64,000 bases of DNA from Pachypanchax playfairii (lineage: Eukaryota > Chordata > Actinopteri > Cyprinodontiformes > Aplocheilidae), in assembly GCA_006937955.1 (NCBI GenBank), contig SSNP01000131.1, positions 226,532 through 290,531 on the forward strand, written 5' to 3'. Under the pieces are notes generated by a model, which ran no database searches, had not been told where the DNA came from, and saw only the letters and a list, made by a program, of their open reading frames with translations. Shown piece after piece: positions 1 through 9,824 of this stretch. Made by a program: the position numbers and the translations under genes. How positions within the stretch are numbered: position 1 is the first letter of the stretch; each line of letters starts with the position of its first letter.

Positions 1-1166
1 CATCTCATGCTAGGAGCATTTTGGATTTTGTTTTGATAAAAAGCTATCTTGGCAGCCTTTAAGCAGGATGTGAAGCTAGAGAGCTTTTGCTGGTATTCGG
101 ACAAGTCAGAGAGATTTTTGGATTTGCGCCATTTCCTTTCAGCTGCTCTCAGACCAGTTCTGTGATCCCTCAGAGTGTCTGTGAGCCACGGACTAGGACG
201 CTGCCGGGCGGCCAGCTTTGACACACGAGGGCAGACTTCGTCCAGAGAAGAAGCTAGTGAGGAGCAGAGCGTCTCTGTTGCGTCATTTACAGGCAGAGTT
301 GAGAGCACCGAGTAGGAAGGGAGGGAGGAGCAGACATGCTCCGATAGCTGCGAGGGAGTGAGAGATTGAAGGTTTCTGCGGTAGGAGACAGTCTTTACTT
401 TTGCGTTAGGTACGTAAGGGATGGAGATGCAGAATTTAATCAGGAAGTGGTCTGAGAGGTGCAGCGGTGTGACTTGCACGTTACCTGCAGTGCAGTTTCT
501 GGTCAGTACCAGGTCGAGTGTGTTGCCAGCTCTGTGTGTTGGGGGAGTCTGGACCAGATTGAGATTGAAGGAGTGGACCAGGGCCAGAAAGTTATGAGCT
601 TGCGTTTTATCAATATGAATGTTCATGTCGCCCATAACTATTAAAGGGGAGTTATCATCCGGAATGTCGGATAGGATTGTGTCCAGTTCGTCCATAAATT
701 GCTCCATGTTGCCTCCCGGAGGGCGGTAAATAACCAAAACATAAGCAGCGACGGGCTTAGAGATTCGTAATGCATGAAATTCGAATGAGGAGCAGGTAGT
801 AGTGGTTTGCAAGGAAGAAAATTTCCACATTTTGGAAATCAGGATGCCTGTACCGCCTCCTCGCCCAGCAGGACGAGGAGTGTGTGTGAATTCTGCATGA
901 GAAGAGAGGGCAGCCGGTGTTACTGTGTTGTCAGGACGGATCCAGGTCTCGGTCAGGGCTAGGACCTGTATATCGGAGAGGTGCGGCAGAGAACTGATGA
1001 ACTCTGTTTTGTTAACTGCGGACTGACAGTTCCAGAGGCCGAGGGTAACGGAGGCAGTGGCAGCCCGACATGCCATGGGCTGGATGAGGCAGTGCGGATT
1101 ACGTTGTCTATAGAGAGTGCGTCGAGGTCTGTGCCCAACTATGACTGGGATGTGTGATTTGCACAT
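1..1166 (-). CDS. LINE ORF2, endonuclease domain, 5' partial-length, open to window edge
   Basis: Reading the minus strand from the ATG at 1166-1164 gives 388 codons with no stop before position 1. An in-frame stop lies just upstream, about eight codons before that ATG, so this is the first available start; a second in-frame ATG is at 1076. The product would be the LINE replication protein. The endonuclease domain nicks target DNA; the reverse transcriptase should follow outside the window. Visible blocks in order: WNCQSAVNKTEF (about residue 46), ALTETWIRP (about 70), VIYRPPGG with the following DELDTIL, GDMNIHID (the active-site GD.N block, about 185), LDLVLT, LSDHFLIKF (the terminal SDH block, about 245). 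After the domain comes the linker with RAAERKWRKSKN. All expected endonuclease signatures are present and unbroken, which is unusual for LINEs in this window. I translated this by eye; the remaining part of the gene cannot be judged. Confidence 0.85.
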   Translation of the reverse strand, partial: MCKSHIPVIVGHRPRRTLYRQRNPHCLIQPMACRAATASVTLGLWNCQSAVNKTEFISSLPHLSDIQVLALTETWIRPDNTVTPAALSSHAEFTHTPRPAGRGGGTGILISKMWKFSSLQTTTTCSSFEFHALRISKPVAAYVLVIYRPPGGNMEQFMDELDTILSDIPDDNSPLIVMGDMNIHIDKTQAHNFLALVHSFNLNLVQTPPTHRAGNTLDLVLTRNCTAGNVQVTPLHLSDHFLIKFCISIPYVPNAKVKTVSYRRNLQSLTPSQLSEHVCSSLPSYSVLSTLPVNDATETLCSSLASSLDEVCPRVSKLAARQRPSPWLTDTLRDHRTGLRAAERKWRKSKNLSDLSEYQQKLSSFTSCLKAAKIAFYQNKIQNAPSMR

Positions 1167-1335
1167 GGTGTCTGTGTAGTGGTTTGCTTACTTTGCTCGG
1201 TGGACTCGCGCAGGTAGACTCGCAGGTCTTGACCCTCTGTGGTCTTAACCGATGTGGGACCAAACTCGCTGACGCCTCACTGACGCTCAGCCTAATGTGT
1301 CTGGCTATATACCTAACAATCACACAGTTGATTGG
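1..1335 (-). mobile_element. L2-like non-LTR retrotransposon, 5' part, cut by the window edge
   Basis: The 5' end of the element faces right; its reverse transcriptase and 3' end would lie beyond position 1. It contains the start of ORF2 with an apurinic-type endonuclease domain. Phrases such as TETWIRP, GRGGGTGILIS, GDMNIHID and LSDHFLI are characteristic of L2-clade LINEs of fish. A short upstream region (about 1170-1335) precedes ORF2 and may be the 5' UTR or an ORF1 remnant. The 5' boundary is not certain because no target-site duplication could be paired inside the window. Confidence 0.85.
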
Positions 1336-1556
1336 CTAAGCTAATTGCAACAGGCTGACACCTGCGTGACCGCCTCACGTGACCGCCTTTTCGCCTCAAA
1401 TCACGTGACCCGCGTCACGTATTTCCGCCAGAGTATTACGTAACCCGCGTCACCAGTTTCGCCCGGAAGTGAACGAAAATCGAAACCACCACACCTGAAT
1501 TATCTGTTACCTTGCTCTACTGAAATCCCTGCTTGTTCTGCCGTGAACAGTAAGTT
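1330..1556. promoter_or_regulatory. CpG-rich promoter-like block with splice donor
   Basis: This stretch stands out against AT-rich surroundings. It contains an inverted CCAAT (ATTGGCT, about 1330), two TCACGTGACC boxes (1375-1384 and 1401-1410), a further GTCACGT near 1414, the palindrome TTACGTAA (1436-1443) and an ETS-type CCGGAAGT (1463-1470). On the plus strand it is followed by a consensus donor GTAAGT beginning at 1550. It could be the internal promoter in the 5' UTR of the adjacent LINE, acting leftward, or a host promoter with a first exon of roughly 1470-1549 on the plus strand. The sequence alone does not decide. Confidence 0.5.
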
Positions 1557-2155
1557 ACTCGCTATATTCATATATACTAATATATATGAATATAATATAT
1601 GCATTGTGATTACCTTTGGATTTCACAATTTGACAAGACAAATAATAACAGCTATGCAAGAAAATGTAACAAAGACAAAACACTTCAAATACTGCATGTA
1701 AAGCCAAGGTAATATAACAAAGGTTCTATCCAACATTTTCATTTTGAATATCAAAACTTCTCATCTAACCATATTTCAAACATTAGAAGAAGGAAAAGTG
1801 TGTTGGTATTATACAGATGTAAGCAGCAAAATGAACTAGTTTTGTTTCAAGTCAAACATATTAGCCACCTATCTACAGTACTCAAACACCAGTCCATTAA
1901 GTCTTCTTTAAGTTAGGATGTGGTGTGCTTGAGATGGAGTCATCTGATGATGTGTCTGGAATTTGCAGTAGGAGACTGTGTTTCCTCTAAAACACCAAAA
2001 ACAGACACATAGATCCAGTTTAAGTGATTATGTTATGGAAAGAGTGGAGCCAAGCAATGCATTAAAGTGCTATCAATATATTTTTTAATGAGGGGTACCA
2101 GAAAGTATTTTTAAATAAGGAAAAACCCATACAACGTGGTTAAAAGCTCCAAAAA
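1557..2155. other. AT-rich stretch, no gene seen
   Basis: No coding region or recognisable repeat. It holds one imperfect palindrome (1564-1593) with 12-base arms ATATTCATATAT and ATATATGAATAT around a 6-base centre. Confidence 0.6.
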
Positions 2156-2159
2156 GTGG

Positions 2160-2525
2160 ATTTTATATGATATAGGACCGTTAAACCCCGATGAGCTGGT
2201 TTGGGATGAGCTGGACAGAAGAGTGAAAGCAAGTGTCACACATTTATGGGAACTTCAGCACCAGATATGAGAAAAACTTTCAGATGATCTTTTCTTAATT
2301 GCTATAGAAATAATACCAGGAGTGCATTCAGCTCTTATAGCTGCCAAAAATTTACCTGATGACATTAAAGTGTAGCACACATTTTGGTCTACAAATTTAT
2401 TCCATTTTTTAAAATTATTTGTACTATGCTTTCATTTCAAAGTGAAATGACACACTAAACTGCATGATTTTCAATTTAAAACTGAAAAAATCGGGGTGTT
2501 CTGAAACTTTAGTGAATATATAAAA
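2160..2525 (+). mobile_element. Tc1-like transposon fossil, transposase C-terminus and 3' end
   Basis: Translation near 2195-2270 gives DELVWDELDRRVKAS and then THLWELQ, the C-terminal region of Tc1 transposase that follows the last catalytic acidic residue. A stop follows at about 2268; the rest (AALIAAKN-like residues near 2330) is still readable but degenerate. The 3' non-coding part ends around 2497-2525 with GTGTTCTGAAACTTT, like the terminal repeat of Tc1 elements. The 5' half is missing. It cannot encode an active enzyme. Confidence 0.75.
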
Positions 2526-2625
2526 ATGACATTTATAGTTTATTTGACATATATAGTTTATTTGTTTGGTCTTCTGCTACATTTTAATACATGATGTGTA
2601 AATAATTTCAAGATAAGCAGAAGCT

Positions 2626-2994
2626 TCAGCTGGCGGGGATGTAGAAACCTTCTCCAGCCAGAGCGGGGCGTGCGTCTGTGGGCGGTCTCTTCAGTACCGC
2701 TGCTTCTGCAGCTGATGCTGCTGTGACTCCCACTCTAGTGTGTGCAGGTGGAGGTGCGTCAAGGGACCCAGAAGCCACAATACGTTGCAGGGTGACTGAA
2801 CCTTCATAATAAAAGTCAAAGTCTCGCATCTCTTTACAGGAGTTTTAATTTGAAAAAAGGACTCCAAGGTCCTATTTCCTTTCTTCTGGTTGGCTTGACA
2901 GCGGGGGATGCAGGTGGAGCGACTCAGGCAGGTCCGTTCACATCTGTCTTGAAGGAGAAAGGGGGGGAAGAAAACCTGTTCTGCTCAACGCGCT
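2626..2994 (-). CDS. Candidate host exon with start codon, 67 codons, unrecognised product
   Basis: On the minus strand a long T-rich tract (3001-3026) ends in ATCCAG, a strong 3' splice acceptor, so an exon could start at 2994. It would carry about 165 bases of 5' UTR and then ATG at 2829-2827, opening a 67-codon frame that stops at 2626. The peptide starts MRDFDFYYEGSV and continues Ala/Pro-rich (DAPPPAHT, AASAAEAAVLKRP). GC and CpG content are clearly higher than nearby. I do not recognise the protein and see no signal peptide or membrane segment. If it is a first coding exon, a donor inside the frame should exist; the best ones, GTTTCT near 2649 and GTACTG near 2696, are weak. It could also be a short independent ORF, or not coding at all. 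Confidence 0.35.
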
Positions 2995-4015
2995 CTGGAT
3001 AAAAAAAACAAAACAAAAACAAACGTAAAGTATTCCCAGGCTATACCCAGGAATATTAACACACATCCGCTCTGGAGAATAACTGGATTATCACAAAATA
3101 CAAGTAAGGACTTTTTTTCTAATTTTTTTGTGGTCACTGTAAGCTTCAGTGTATTTCTCTCTTTTTTTTGGCTGTGAGGATTTATCCTTGTCTGCACAAG
3201 CTCTACAAACGATGGCAGGTGCTGTGGGGCAAATTATATAAGGTTCTACAAAATGCTTGCTTTGTTCTACTGTAAAAGAGCGGAAAGCAAATGATGCGTA
3301 ATGGGTCAATATTTAGAGGAGATCTGATCTGTTGTGTTTGTTTTCTGTTACTGCTGGAGTGAACACGTTGAGTTCGGTGAAGGGAAATTCATGAGTGATC
3401 AGAAGCCACACCTGATATAGCGTGAGAATTAGATTTTAAATAATCCGCACGGACTGTGATCGGTGACAGATAAAGTCACATCAAGCTGTGGATGTGTTAA
3501 CGCATTGTCCAGATGACTCGTGCGGGATTTATTACACAGGTTCCGACATCCAGCCCGGGGAATCGTCTTCATTTTAGAATTCTGCTGTGGAACAGAAACC
3601 TTATTTGCAGCGGATTTATATGAAGATTATTATAATGCTGTAGAAAACATTTTAACCCTCGTATTCTGATTAGTTGTATAAGAAAACAGTGGACACTTTC
3701 TACAACCCAAGTGCATAAACCAGCCTAGAAATCAGCTGTAAATTAACTCGCCTGGAAGTCAGTTGCCAATTTTAGCCTTCCTCACCCGAGGGATTAAAAA
3801 TATTCTCTACTATTATTCGTAAATTATGTTTTACATACTACAATAAAATCGTTATGGCATGCCAAATGAAGCCACCGGAGGGTAGAGTTTCTTCAGCAGC
3901 TGCATTCACTGTCTGTCTGCAGGAGACGCGAGTCGCTGTCATCTTACTTTGTTGGGTAAAGATACCTCAAGATAGTTTGGAAAGTGTGGACCACAGTAAA
4001 TGTAACCAACAAGAT
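2995..4015. other. Non-coding stretch, no repeat recognised
   Basis: Mostly AT-rich. The T-rich tract on the minus strand at 3001-3026 is the acceptor described for the candidate exon. Open frames here are short and show no protein-like composition. Confidence 0.55.
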
Positions 4016-4019
4016 GATT

Positions 4020-4130
4020 TGGAAATGTACGGTCGCACGCGCGTGGAAATGTTGCGTTCTACTGTGCAGGTGACGGCTGCGCCACCGCGTCGCGAAAACG
4101 CCCACTGGGGTGCGTACCGGTGCCGAAAAA
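4020..4130. promoter_or_regulatory. Small CpG cluster
   Basis: About ten CpGs are packed into some 100 bases (for example CGCACGCGCG at 4034 and CCGCGTCGCG at 4084) in an otherwise CpG-poor region. It lies about 1 kb upstream of the candidate minus-strand exon, so it could be a first-exon or promoter island of that gene. There is no TATA box at a convincing distance. It may equally be a remnant of a GC-rich repeat. Confidence 0.35.
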
Positions 4131-4134
4131 TACA

Positions 4135-4830
4135 ATCCCCAAAGCAACTGACGATTAATGAGCACGCCACATAAATATTAAGTGAAATCACGGGGTGTTA
4201 TATACAAATTTAGCTGTGGTCAACTGTAACTTGAAATATTTAAGCTGAGCTGAGGCGCTGGAGAGATGACAGAGAGTCTGTAATCCAAAGAGAAAACTGA
4301 CTGTTCCAACGTTTTCCCAGTTAATATAAGAGCATGGGTCCTAGTCTAATGATTTCACATTTGTTTAAAGAGAGATCCAAGTTTTTTGTTGTTGCACTAA
4401 CATATTTTGAGCTGAGCAGTTTGTATGAAATTTCTATGACCTTGACAAAAAAAAATATCTGTGATAAATCATGCTGTGTAATCTGAGAGTTCAGTGTGGT
4501 CACAGCAGAGCGGTTCTCAAGCCCCGACTGATCTAAGATCCATCACAGAGAAAACAAAAAAAGGAAAGATAATGTTGTATATGGAGGGACCTTCTTTCTC
4601 TTAGAGCAAATACATTTCTGTTGAGGAGAAGACACGAATCACTTCCTGTTGATTTTCTTTGAGGAGAAATGTTTAAAGTTAGAACGCAGACCAAAGGTCT
4701 TATCAAGGATCTAATCAACACATGACAACGGGTGATGCTGTTTTTTACATGTTGATAGTTGGATGCACTTTTGTCCTACAACAAGAAGGTCCTAGGTTTG
4801 AAAATATTGGACCTCTCTCCACTGAGTTTG
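4135..4830. other. Non-coding stretch, nothing recognised
   Basis: AT-rich, with no repeat that I recognise and no protein-like frame. Confidence 0.5.
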
Positions 4831-4834
4831 CATG

Positions 4835-4960
4835 AGTAGGTTTTCCCTGGGGACTCCAGAATTTTTCCATAGACGGAAAACATGCATCTTACTGTAACTG
4901 GTGACTCTAAAATGGCTCTAGACATGTGTTTTTTATCAATATGTGGTCCTGTGATGGACT
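4835..4960 (+). repeat. Fragment of a teleost dispersed repeat (family 'R1' here)
   Basis: Degenerate copy of the repeat that is best preserved at 38918-39165. The shared parts are GTTTTCCCTGGGGACTCCAG, AACATGCATCTTACTGTAAC, TGGTGACTCTAAA and GGTCCTGTGATGGACTG. It is joined directly to a SINE at its right end. R1 resembles the 3' non-coding region of a LINE, but that assignment is inference. Confidence 0.6.
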
Positions 4961-4969
4961 GCTGACTGC

Positions 4970-5190
4970 CATGGGGCAGCTGTGGCCCAATGAGGAAGGA
5001 GGTCATCCTTTGATCAGGAGCTGAGTGGTTCAATCCAAGACCCCAGCAGGTTATTGGTCAAAGTGCCTTTGGGCAAGATACTGAAGGTGTTGTACAGGTG
5101 TACAGCCTTCTGCTCCTCTATGAATGGTCAAATGTAGAAAAATTATTTGTTCAATAGGGATCAATAAAGTGTTTAATTTGATTAAAACTG
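4970..5190 (+). mobile_element. tRNA-derived SINE, old copy
   Basis: Starts with GGGGCAGCTGTGGCCCAATG and has a B-box-like GGTTCAATCC near 5028. The body shares GTGCCTTTGGGCAAGATACT with the SINEs at 49.1-49.4 and 59.4-59.6 kb. It ends near a GATCAATAAAG tail. The A box is degraded, so it is probably inactive. Confidence 0.65.
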
Positions 5191-5418
5191 CAATCCAGAG
5201 TTTTCCTCTTTTCAGGAGTTATTTATGATTTTTTTGAAATTCCATGAACGTGATATTCTGACCAGGTTCTGTAATGTAATGTAGGAAAAACGTCACTTTT
5301 TTTTTCTTTCCTAAAGCCCCCTACTGTCCTGTAGGGGCGCATTTAATTTTCACAGAGTGCCACCCAGCATTAGCCAATAGTGTTTTACAGCCGCATAGTA
5401 CACCTGCACTGTATCAAC

Positions 5419-5807
5419 TAGGGCTGGATGTCACTCCTAATTTCCTGAATCGATTCGATTCGATTCACAAGAGCAAAAATTGATTCGATTTCGATTAATT
5501 TCGATTCGATTCAATATCGGTTCTTTTTTCAGATATTTCTGTCACATTAGTATTTCTTGTATATCAGACATTTGTAGATGGCAATTTTTATGAAATGCTG
5601 AAGCAGCCTTTCAACAGTGCGTATTTTATATACATTTAATATTCATGTTTTCATTAAAAATATCCAGAAGCAGTGGCATGTGGCATAACTGTAGCAAAAG
5701 GAAATGTATATTTTAAAAAATCGATTTAGTGCTTTATGAATCGATTATACATTTTTTATTCTTAAATCGATTTAAATCGATTAATCGATTTTTTAAACCC
5801 AGCCCTA
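5419..5807. mobile_element. hAT-type MITE with perfect 8-bp target duplication
   Basis: The element begins TAGGGCTGG and ends CCAGCCCTA, and is flanked on both sides by GTATCAAC (5411-5418 and 5808-5815). That 8-bp duplication is the mark of hAT transposases. It is 389 bp long and has no coding capacity. Next to each end lie clusters of ATCGATT/GATTCGATT, probably transposase binding sites. An autonomous hAT elsewhere must have moved it. Confidence 0.9.
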
Positions 5808-6097
5808 GTATCAACCAAGCGAGCGTGCATGTATCCTGAAGAACTACCGTTTACAAGTTGTTTTTCACGCTGCAAAGACACGCGAATCATGGAGTAGCAA
5901 CCACCTAAAATAAACATAAATTGTTTAAATGTAACTTGCCATCATAACAAAGGTAGTGTGCGTAGACAGATAAGGGCACTGGCTATCATATCATGGACAC
6001 AGAGGGGCGGGACTTAAAGGTGCAACACATTTTTTTCACCCCAGTAGTACTTTGAAAAGAAACTCTGGATTACAGCTTTAATTCTAAAACGTACACC

Positions 6098-6180
6098 ACC
6101 GCTTGCCCAATGACCAGTGGAGATTGCCACCTGCTCCCTTACAATTATGTACAAGAGCAAGTGGGAATAGAACATGGATA
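6098..6180 (+). repeat. Short R1 dispersed-repeat fragment
   Basis: CGCTTGCCCAATGACCAGTG, then GAGATTGCCACCTGCTCCC and AGCAAGTGGGAATAGAA match the right-hand part of the 38918-39165 copy (GCCAATGACCACTGGAGATA, AATAAGTGGGTATAGAA). Same orientation, heavily diverged. Confidence 0.55.
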
Positions 6181-6184
6181 CATA

Positions 6185-8490
6185 GTTCTCAGTAGCTAGT
6201 TATCACATAATTCTTCCACAAAATAAAGACAACAGTGTTTCTGTCTACCTCCAAAATCAGACTTTTTTATATATATATAACATTTCAGGAACAAATCCTG
6301 AATCCGTTTTTCTATCAAAATAAACACCTTCAGCAGAAAATGGGCACTCTCTGCACAAAGCTCCACCTTTGCTCTCCTCTTTTTCATAGGAGCTCTTACT
6401 GCACTTCACCAAAAGGTGTTTAAAATTGCATTTGTTAGGTAAGATGAAGTATAACCATTGCAATTTTCTGTTTTTGTTTTGACTTAGCTATCTAACATGA
6501 TGTTTCTAACAGCTTTCCTGAATGTAAGTCTGCAGGTTTTTCATGTCATTCGTCTGTATCAATACGCCAGTCGTATTTGCACGCAGCTGAGAAAACATCT
6601 TCGTATGGAAACTTTAGATTTGATGACGCAATTTATTGGGGTGTGCTTTGTGTTTACATGGTAGAAAGCTGTGAACACGGGCTGTTCTTTAGTTTTCAGA
6701 GTGTTGATGTAAATCTGAAATTCCCAAACCACAATTAGAACAGAAGAAGCCAATCAGGTAAAAGATCAAATTAATTAAAAAAACAGGGAAAAAAGTGGCC
6801 TTTTACTGTTACTGTTATTCTATTGCTGTTAATTCAGTCTGTTGTTGGACAGTATCAGCCAAAATTCAGCAGTTGAACTGAAGGCCACAGTAAGAAGTCA
6901 ATTTGCAGCTCATTTATTGATCTTATCTGTCATCATTTTACTCCTATAATGGCGTCCTCCTCCACACACCCATTACCACCAAAGAGACTAAAAGAGTAAC
7001 ATGTAAGGAGGAAAAAAAAAGGTTTTGCAATCCCTCTTGCCAAGGGAGAGACAACAATTTACCATATTACTCATTTTAGCAGCATGTCCCTAGGAATAGG
7101 AATAAGAGACTAGGAAATTTAGGCAAGCAATTATACTTCTTTACAAAAAAGAAAGTAGAACATGCAATCAAGAAAATCTTCTCCTGTCAATGACATTCTC
7201 TTCCTTGGTCCTATTAGATCTACAATATAAAGACATGCTCAGTTACTTTTTTATCTTCCTGTATTTTTTTCTCTTTGAAGATGTTAGATAAAACATGATG
7301 TAAAGCTAAGCTAGTTTAATTGTCTAAATGATTGAATGGATTTTTGTGAAAAAGAGGAGGGAAAAAGCACAGAGGATGCAGCATTGCCTCATCGATTCTA
7401 TCGAGTTCTGCTCTTCCCTTCTGTGTGGCCTCTTATGTATGATATCATTGTCTAGATTCAGACTAATATTAGTCGACCTGGCAGGACATTTTTTTTTTTC
7501 TGAGCATGTCAACATTAGCGCTTCTCTCATTGCACTGTCAGATGGAGAGAGAAAGGCACAAAATCATTGTGCAATGGCACCATTTAAGTTCAAAGCTCTG
7601 TGTGGTTTTTAACAACTTGCCTTTGGTGTTTCTAATTGAGAGAGTTGTGAGACTTAAAAATCCTGGATCCGTGCCACATACTCCACTGTATTCCACACAG
7701 ATTGAGTCATGAATTAATTCAACAGAGCTTGCAAGTGTATTTAAATCTTGGATGAGTGATTCTTTTCATTCCTTCGAATGGTTGAATTTAATGTAATACC
7801 AACTCCCTTTTATCATATCTGAGCATCCCCAGAAAAGCAGGCACAGGCGACGAATTACTGAACATGTACCATGAAGCTTGATATGAAATATTTGCAGTTT
7901 CACACTGCTCAACATTTAACATGTTCTAGTGATAGCTATGGCACTACAGCCCTGTTGAGAGAGCAGGTATATTGATCAAATAAATCAGACAGCATATGCT
8001 CCATGTCTTTTAGCGTTGTTGGCTTTGTATCAAGTGTCGTCTTTCTCATCTGTCACCCAGTCTAGACCCAAGAAGGCTCTTGACCTGGTGAGTGTTTTTG
8101 CACCAGTTAACGTTTCAGGTGTATGACATGTTTAGCACCTGCTGGGGAGCCAGTTAACCTAAATTACTCCAGCACAAAGACAGCTGCTGTTCTTCAGGTT
8201 TAAAAATATCACACCTCCCATTAGGAAGGGCACATTCCTGGCAAAATGAGCTGATGTGACCGCACTACTACAACTACTGATGATACTGATTATATATCAT
8301 GTTTACCTAGACTGGCCATCCTTTCAGAGTCAGTTGTAAGCACTGGTGGCTTTTTGTACCACTGAGCCTGCTGGGTCAGACTGTTCTGAGCCTTTCCTCA
8401 TTTAGCATTTTTGTGTATTAAAGGGTTTTGAAGGTTGCAGTAATGGGGTCCAACATCTTCCCAAGTTGATTTGCCAGAACATTCTGCCTT
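6185..8490. other. Long AT-rich non-coding stretch
   Basis: About 2.3 kb with no gene, no named repeat and no repeat shared with the rest of the window that I could see. It contains a short (TA)n run at 6271-6280. It may hold conserved non-coding elements, which only a genome comparison could show. Confidence 0.5.
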
Positions 8491-8494
8491 TGTA

Positions 8495-9731
8495 CACTAC
8501 TGTGAAAAAGTAACTGGTCCCTTAAACATTTCGTCAGCTTTTTGTACTCAAAATGTTTCGAATCAGCAATCAAAATTGAAAGTCAGACAAATATCAGGCA
8601 AAATGCAGTTTTTCAATGATGATTTAATTTCTGTAGAAAAAAAAATTATCCAAGCCAGTCTGTCCCTGTAAATCTCTACAGTGGTTAGCCAGTTTTTTTG
8701 GGATGTCCAGAACTTGCAGGTAACTCTTTCCAGCCTGGAAAGGGTTACAAATCCATTTTTAAAGCAAGACTCTAGAAAACCCAAGTGAGAGCTATTATCA
8801 ACAAATGGAGAAAAATGCAAAGGTGGTGAACCTTCCCAGGAGTGGCCAGTCCACTCAGATTATTCCAAGATCTCATAAGCAACTTATCCACAGCCAGTCA
8901 CGGTCAATGTTTATGGGTTTACAATGGAAAAGAGAGATTGGGCAAAAATGGCATCAATGGTAGAGTTGAAGGAAAAGCTACTGCTGAAAAATAACACAAA
9001 GACCCCATTAAAATTTGAAAAAAACATCTTTATTATCCTCAAGACATGAGGAAAAATAAGTCTGATGAGACAATGGTGGAAAATCTTGCAAGGAGTGTAT
9101 CCCATTGTATCAAGTGTAAAATCAACACTGCATTCCAGAGAAAGAACATCGTAATGACAATCGAAAATGTTGGTGGAAGTATGATGGTCTGGGGCTGATT
9201 TGCTGCTTCTGGACTTGAAAGACTTGTCATGGTTGATGGAAACATCAATATTTCTCTTCACCAAAAAATCCTTAGGAGAATATTGGGCGACCAGTTTTTG
9301 ACCTTTAAATCAAGTGCACTCCTGTATGCCAACTTGTAAATGGTTAAAAACTAAACAACAGTTTTGAAGTGGCCTGATCAAATTCTGGACTTAAATCCAG
9401 TTTAGATGCATGGCAAGACTTAAATGTGTACACAAATTTTGCAATATAGCTGAATTAAAACAATTCTGAAAAAACTGGGCCAAAATTCCTCCACAGTGGT
9501 GTCCAAGATTCATTGGCAGTTGTTGCTGCCAAGGATGGCAGAACCAGTCATTGGATTAAAGGGGTAATTACATTTTACACAAAGGGTCTGGCTGGTCTGC
9601 ATAGTTTCATTCCCTTAATAAATAAAATTATATTTTTAAAAACTGTCTTTTGCAATTCACTCAGGTCATCTTTGTTGGATATTGAAATGTGTTTGATGAT
9701 CTGAATCAGATTTAAGTGTGACCCCCCCCCC

Positions 9732-9772
<41 letters not shown>

Positions 9773-9821
9773 CAAAACCAGAAGAAATCTGTAAGGGGGC
9801 AAATACCTTTGTACCACATGG
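8495..9821 (+). pseudogene. Tc1-like transposon, near full length, transposase broken
   Basis: Nearly the whole Tc1 layout is present: a left terminal repeat starting CACTACTGTGAAAAAG after a TA (8493-8494), a transposase reading left to right, a 3' UTR and a right end GGGGGCAAATACCTTTGTAC. The transposase is readable in pieces: the N-terminal HTH region near 8830-8960 (RLGKNGINGRVE), KINTAFQRKNIVMTIENVGG then SMMVWG with FAASGLERL (about 9117-9225), KWPDQILDLNP (about 9370) and AVVAAKDGR (9516-9542). Stops and frameshifts interrupt every section, for instance a TGA directly after SMMVWG. A poly-C/poly-A tract interrupts the 3' UTR. It is a fossil with no coding capacity. Confidence 0.85.
9722..9771. 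repeat. Poly-C then poly-A homopolymer tract
   Basis: A run of C (9722-9733) passes straight into about 38 A. It lies inside the 3' UTR of the Tc1 fossil. Replication slippage is the simplest origin; the length may also be affected by sequencing error. Confidence 0.9.
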
Positions 9822-9824
9822 TAG

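Noticed and set aside
3854..4174. 106-codon plus-strand frame across the CpG cluster
   Set aside because: Its composition is irregular, no domain is recognised, and the opposite strand has frames of similar length.
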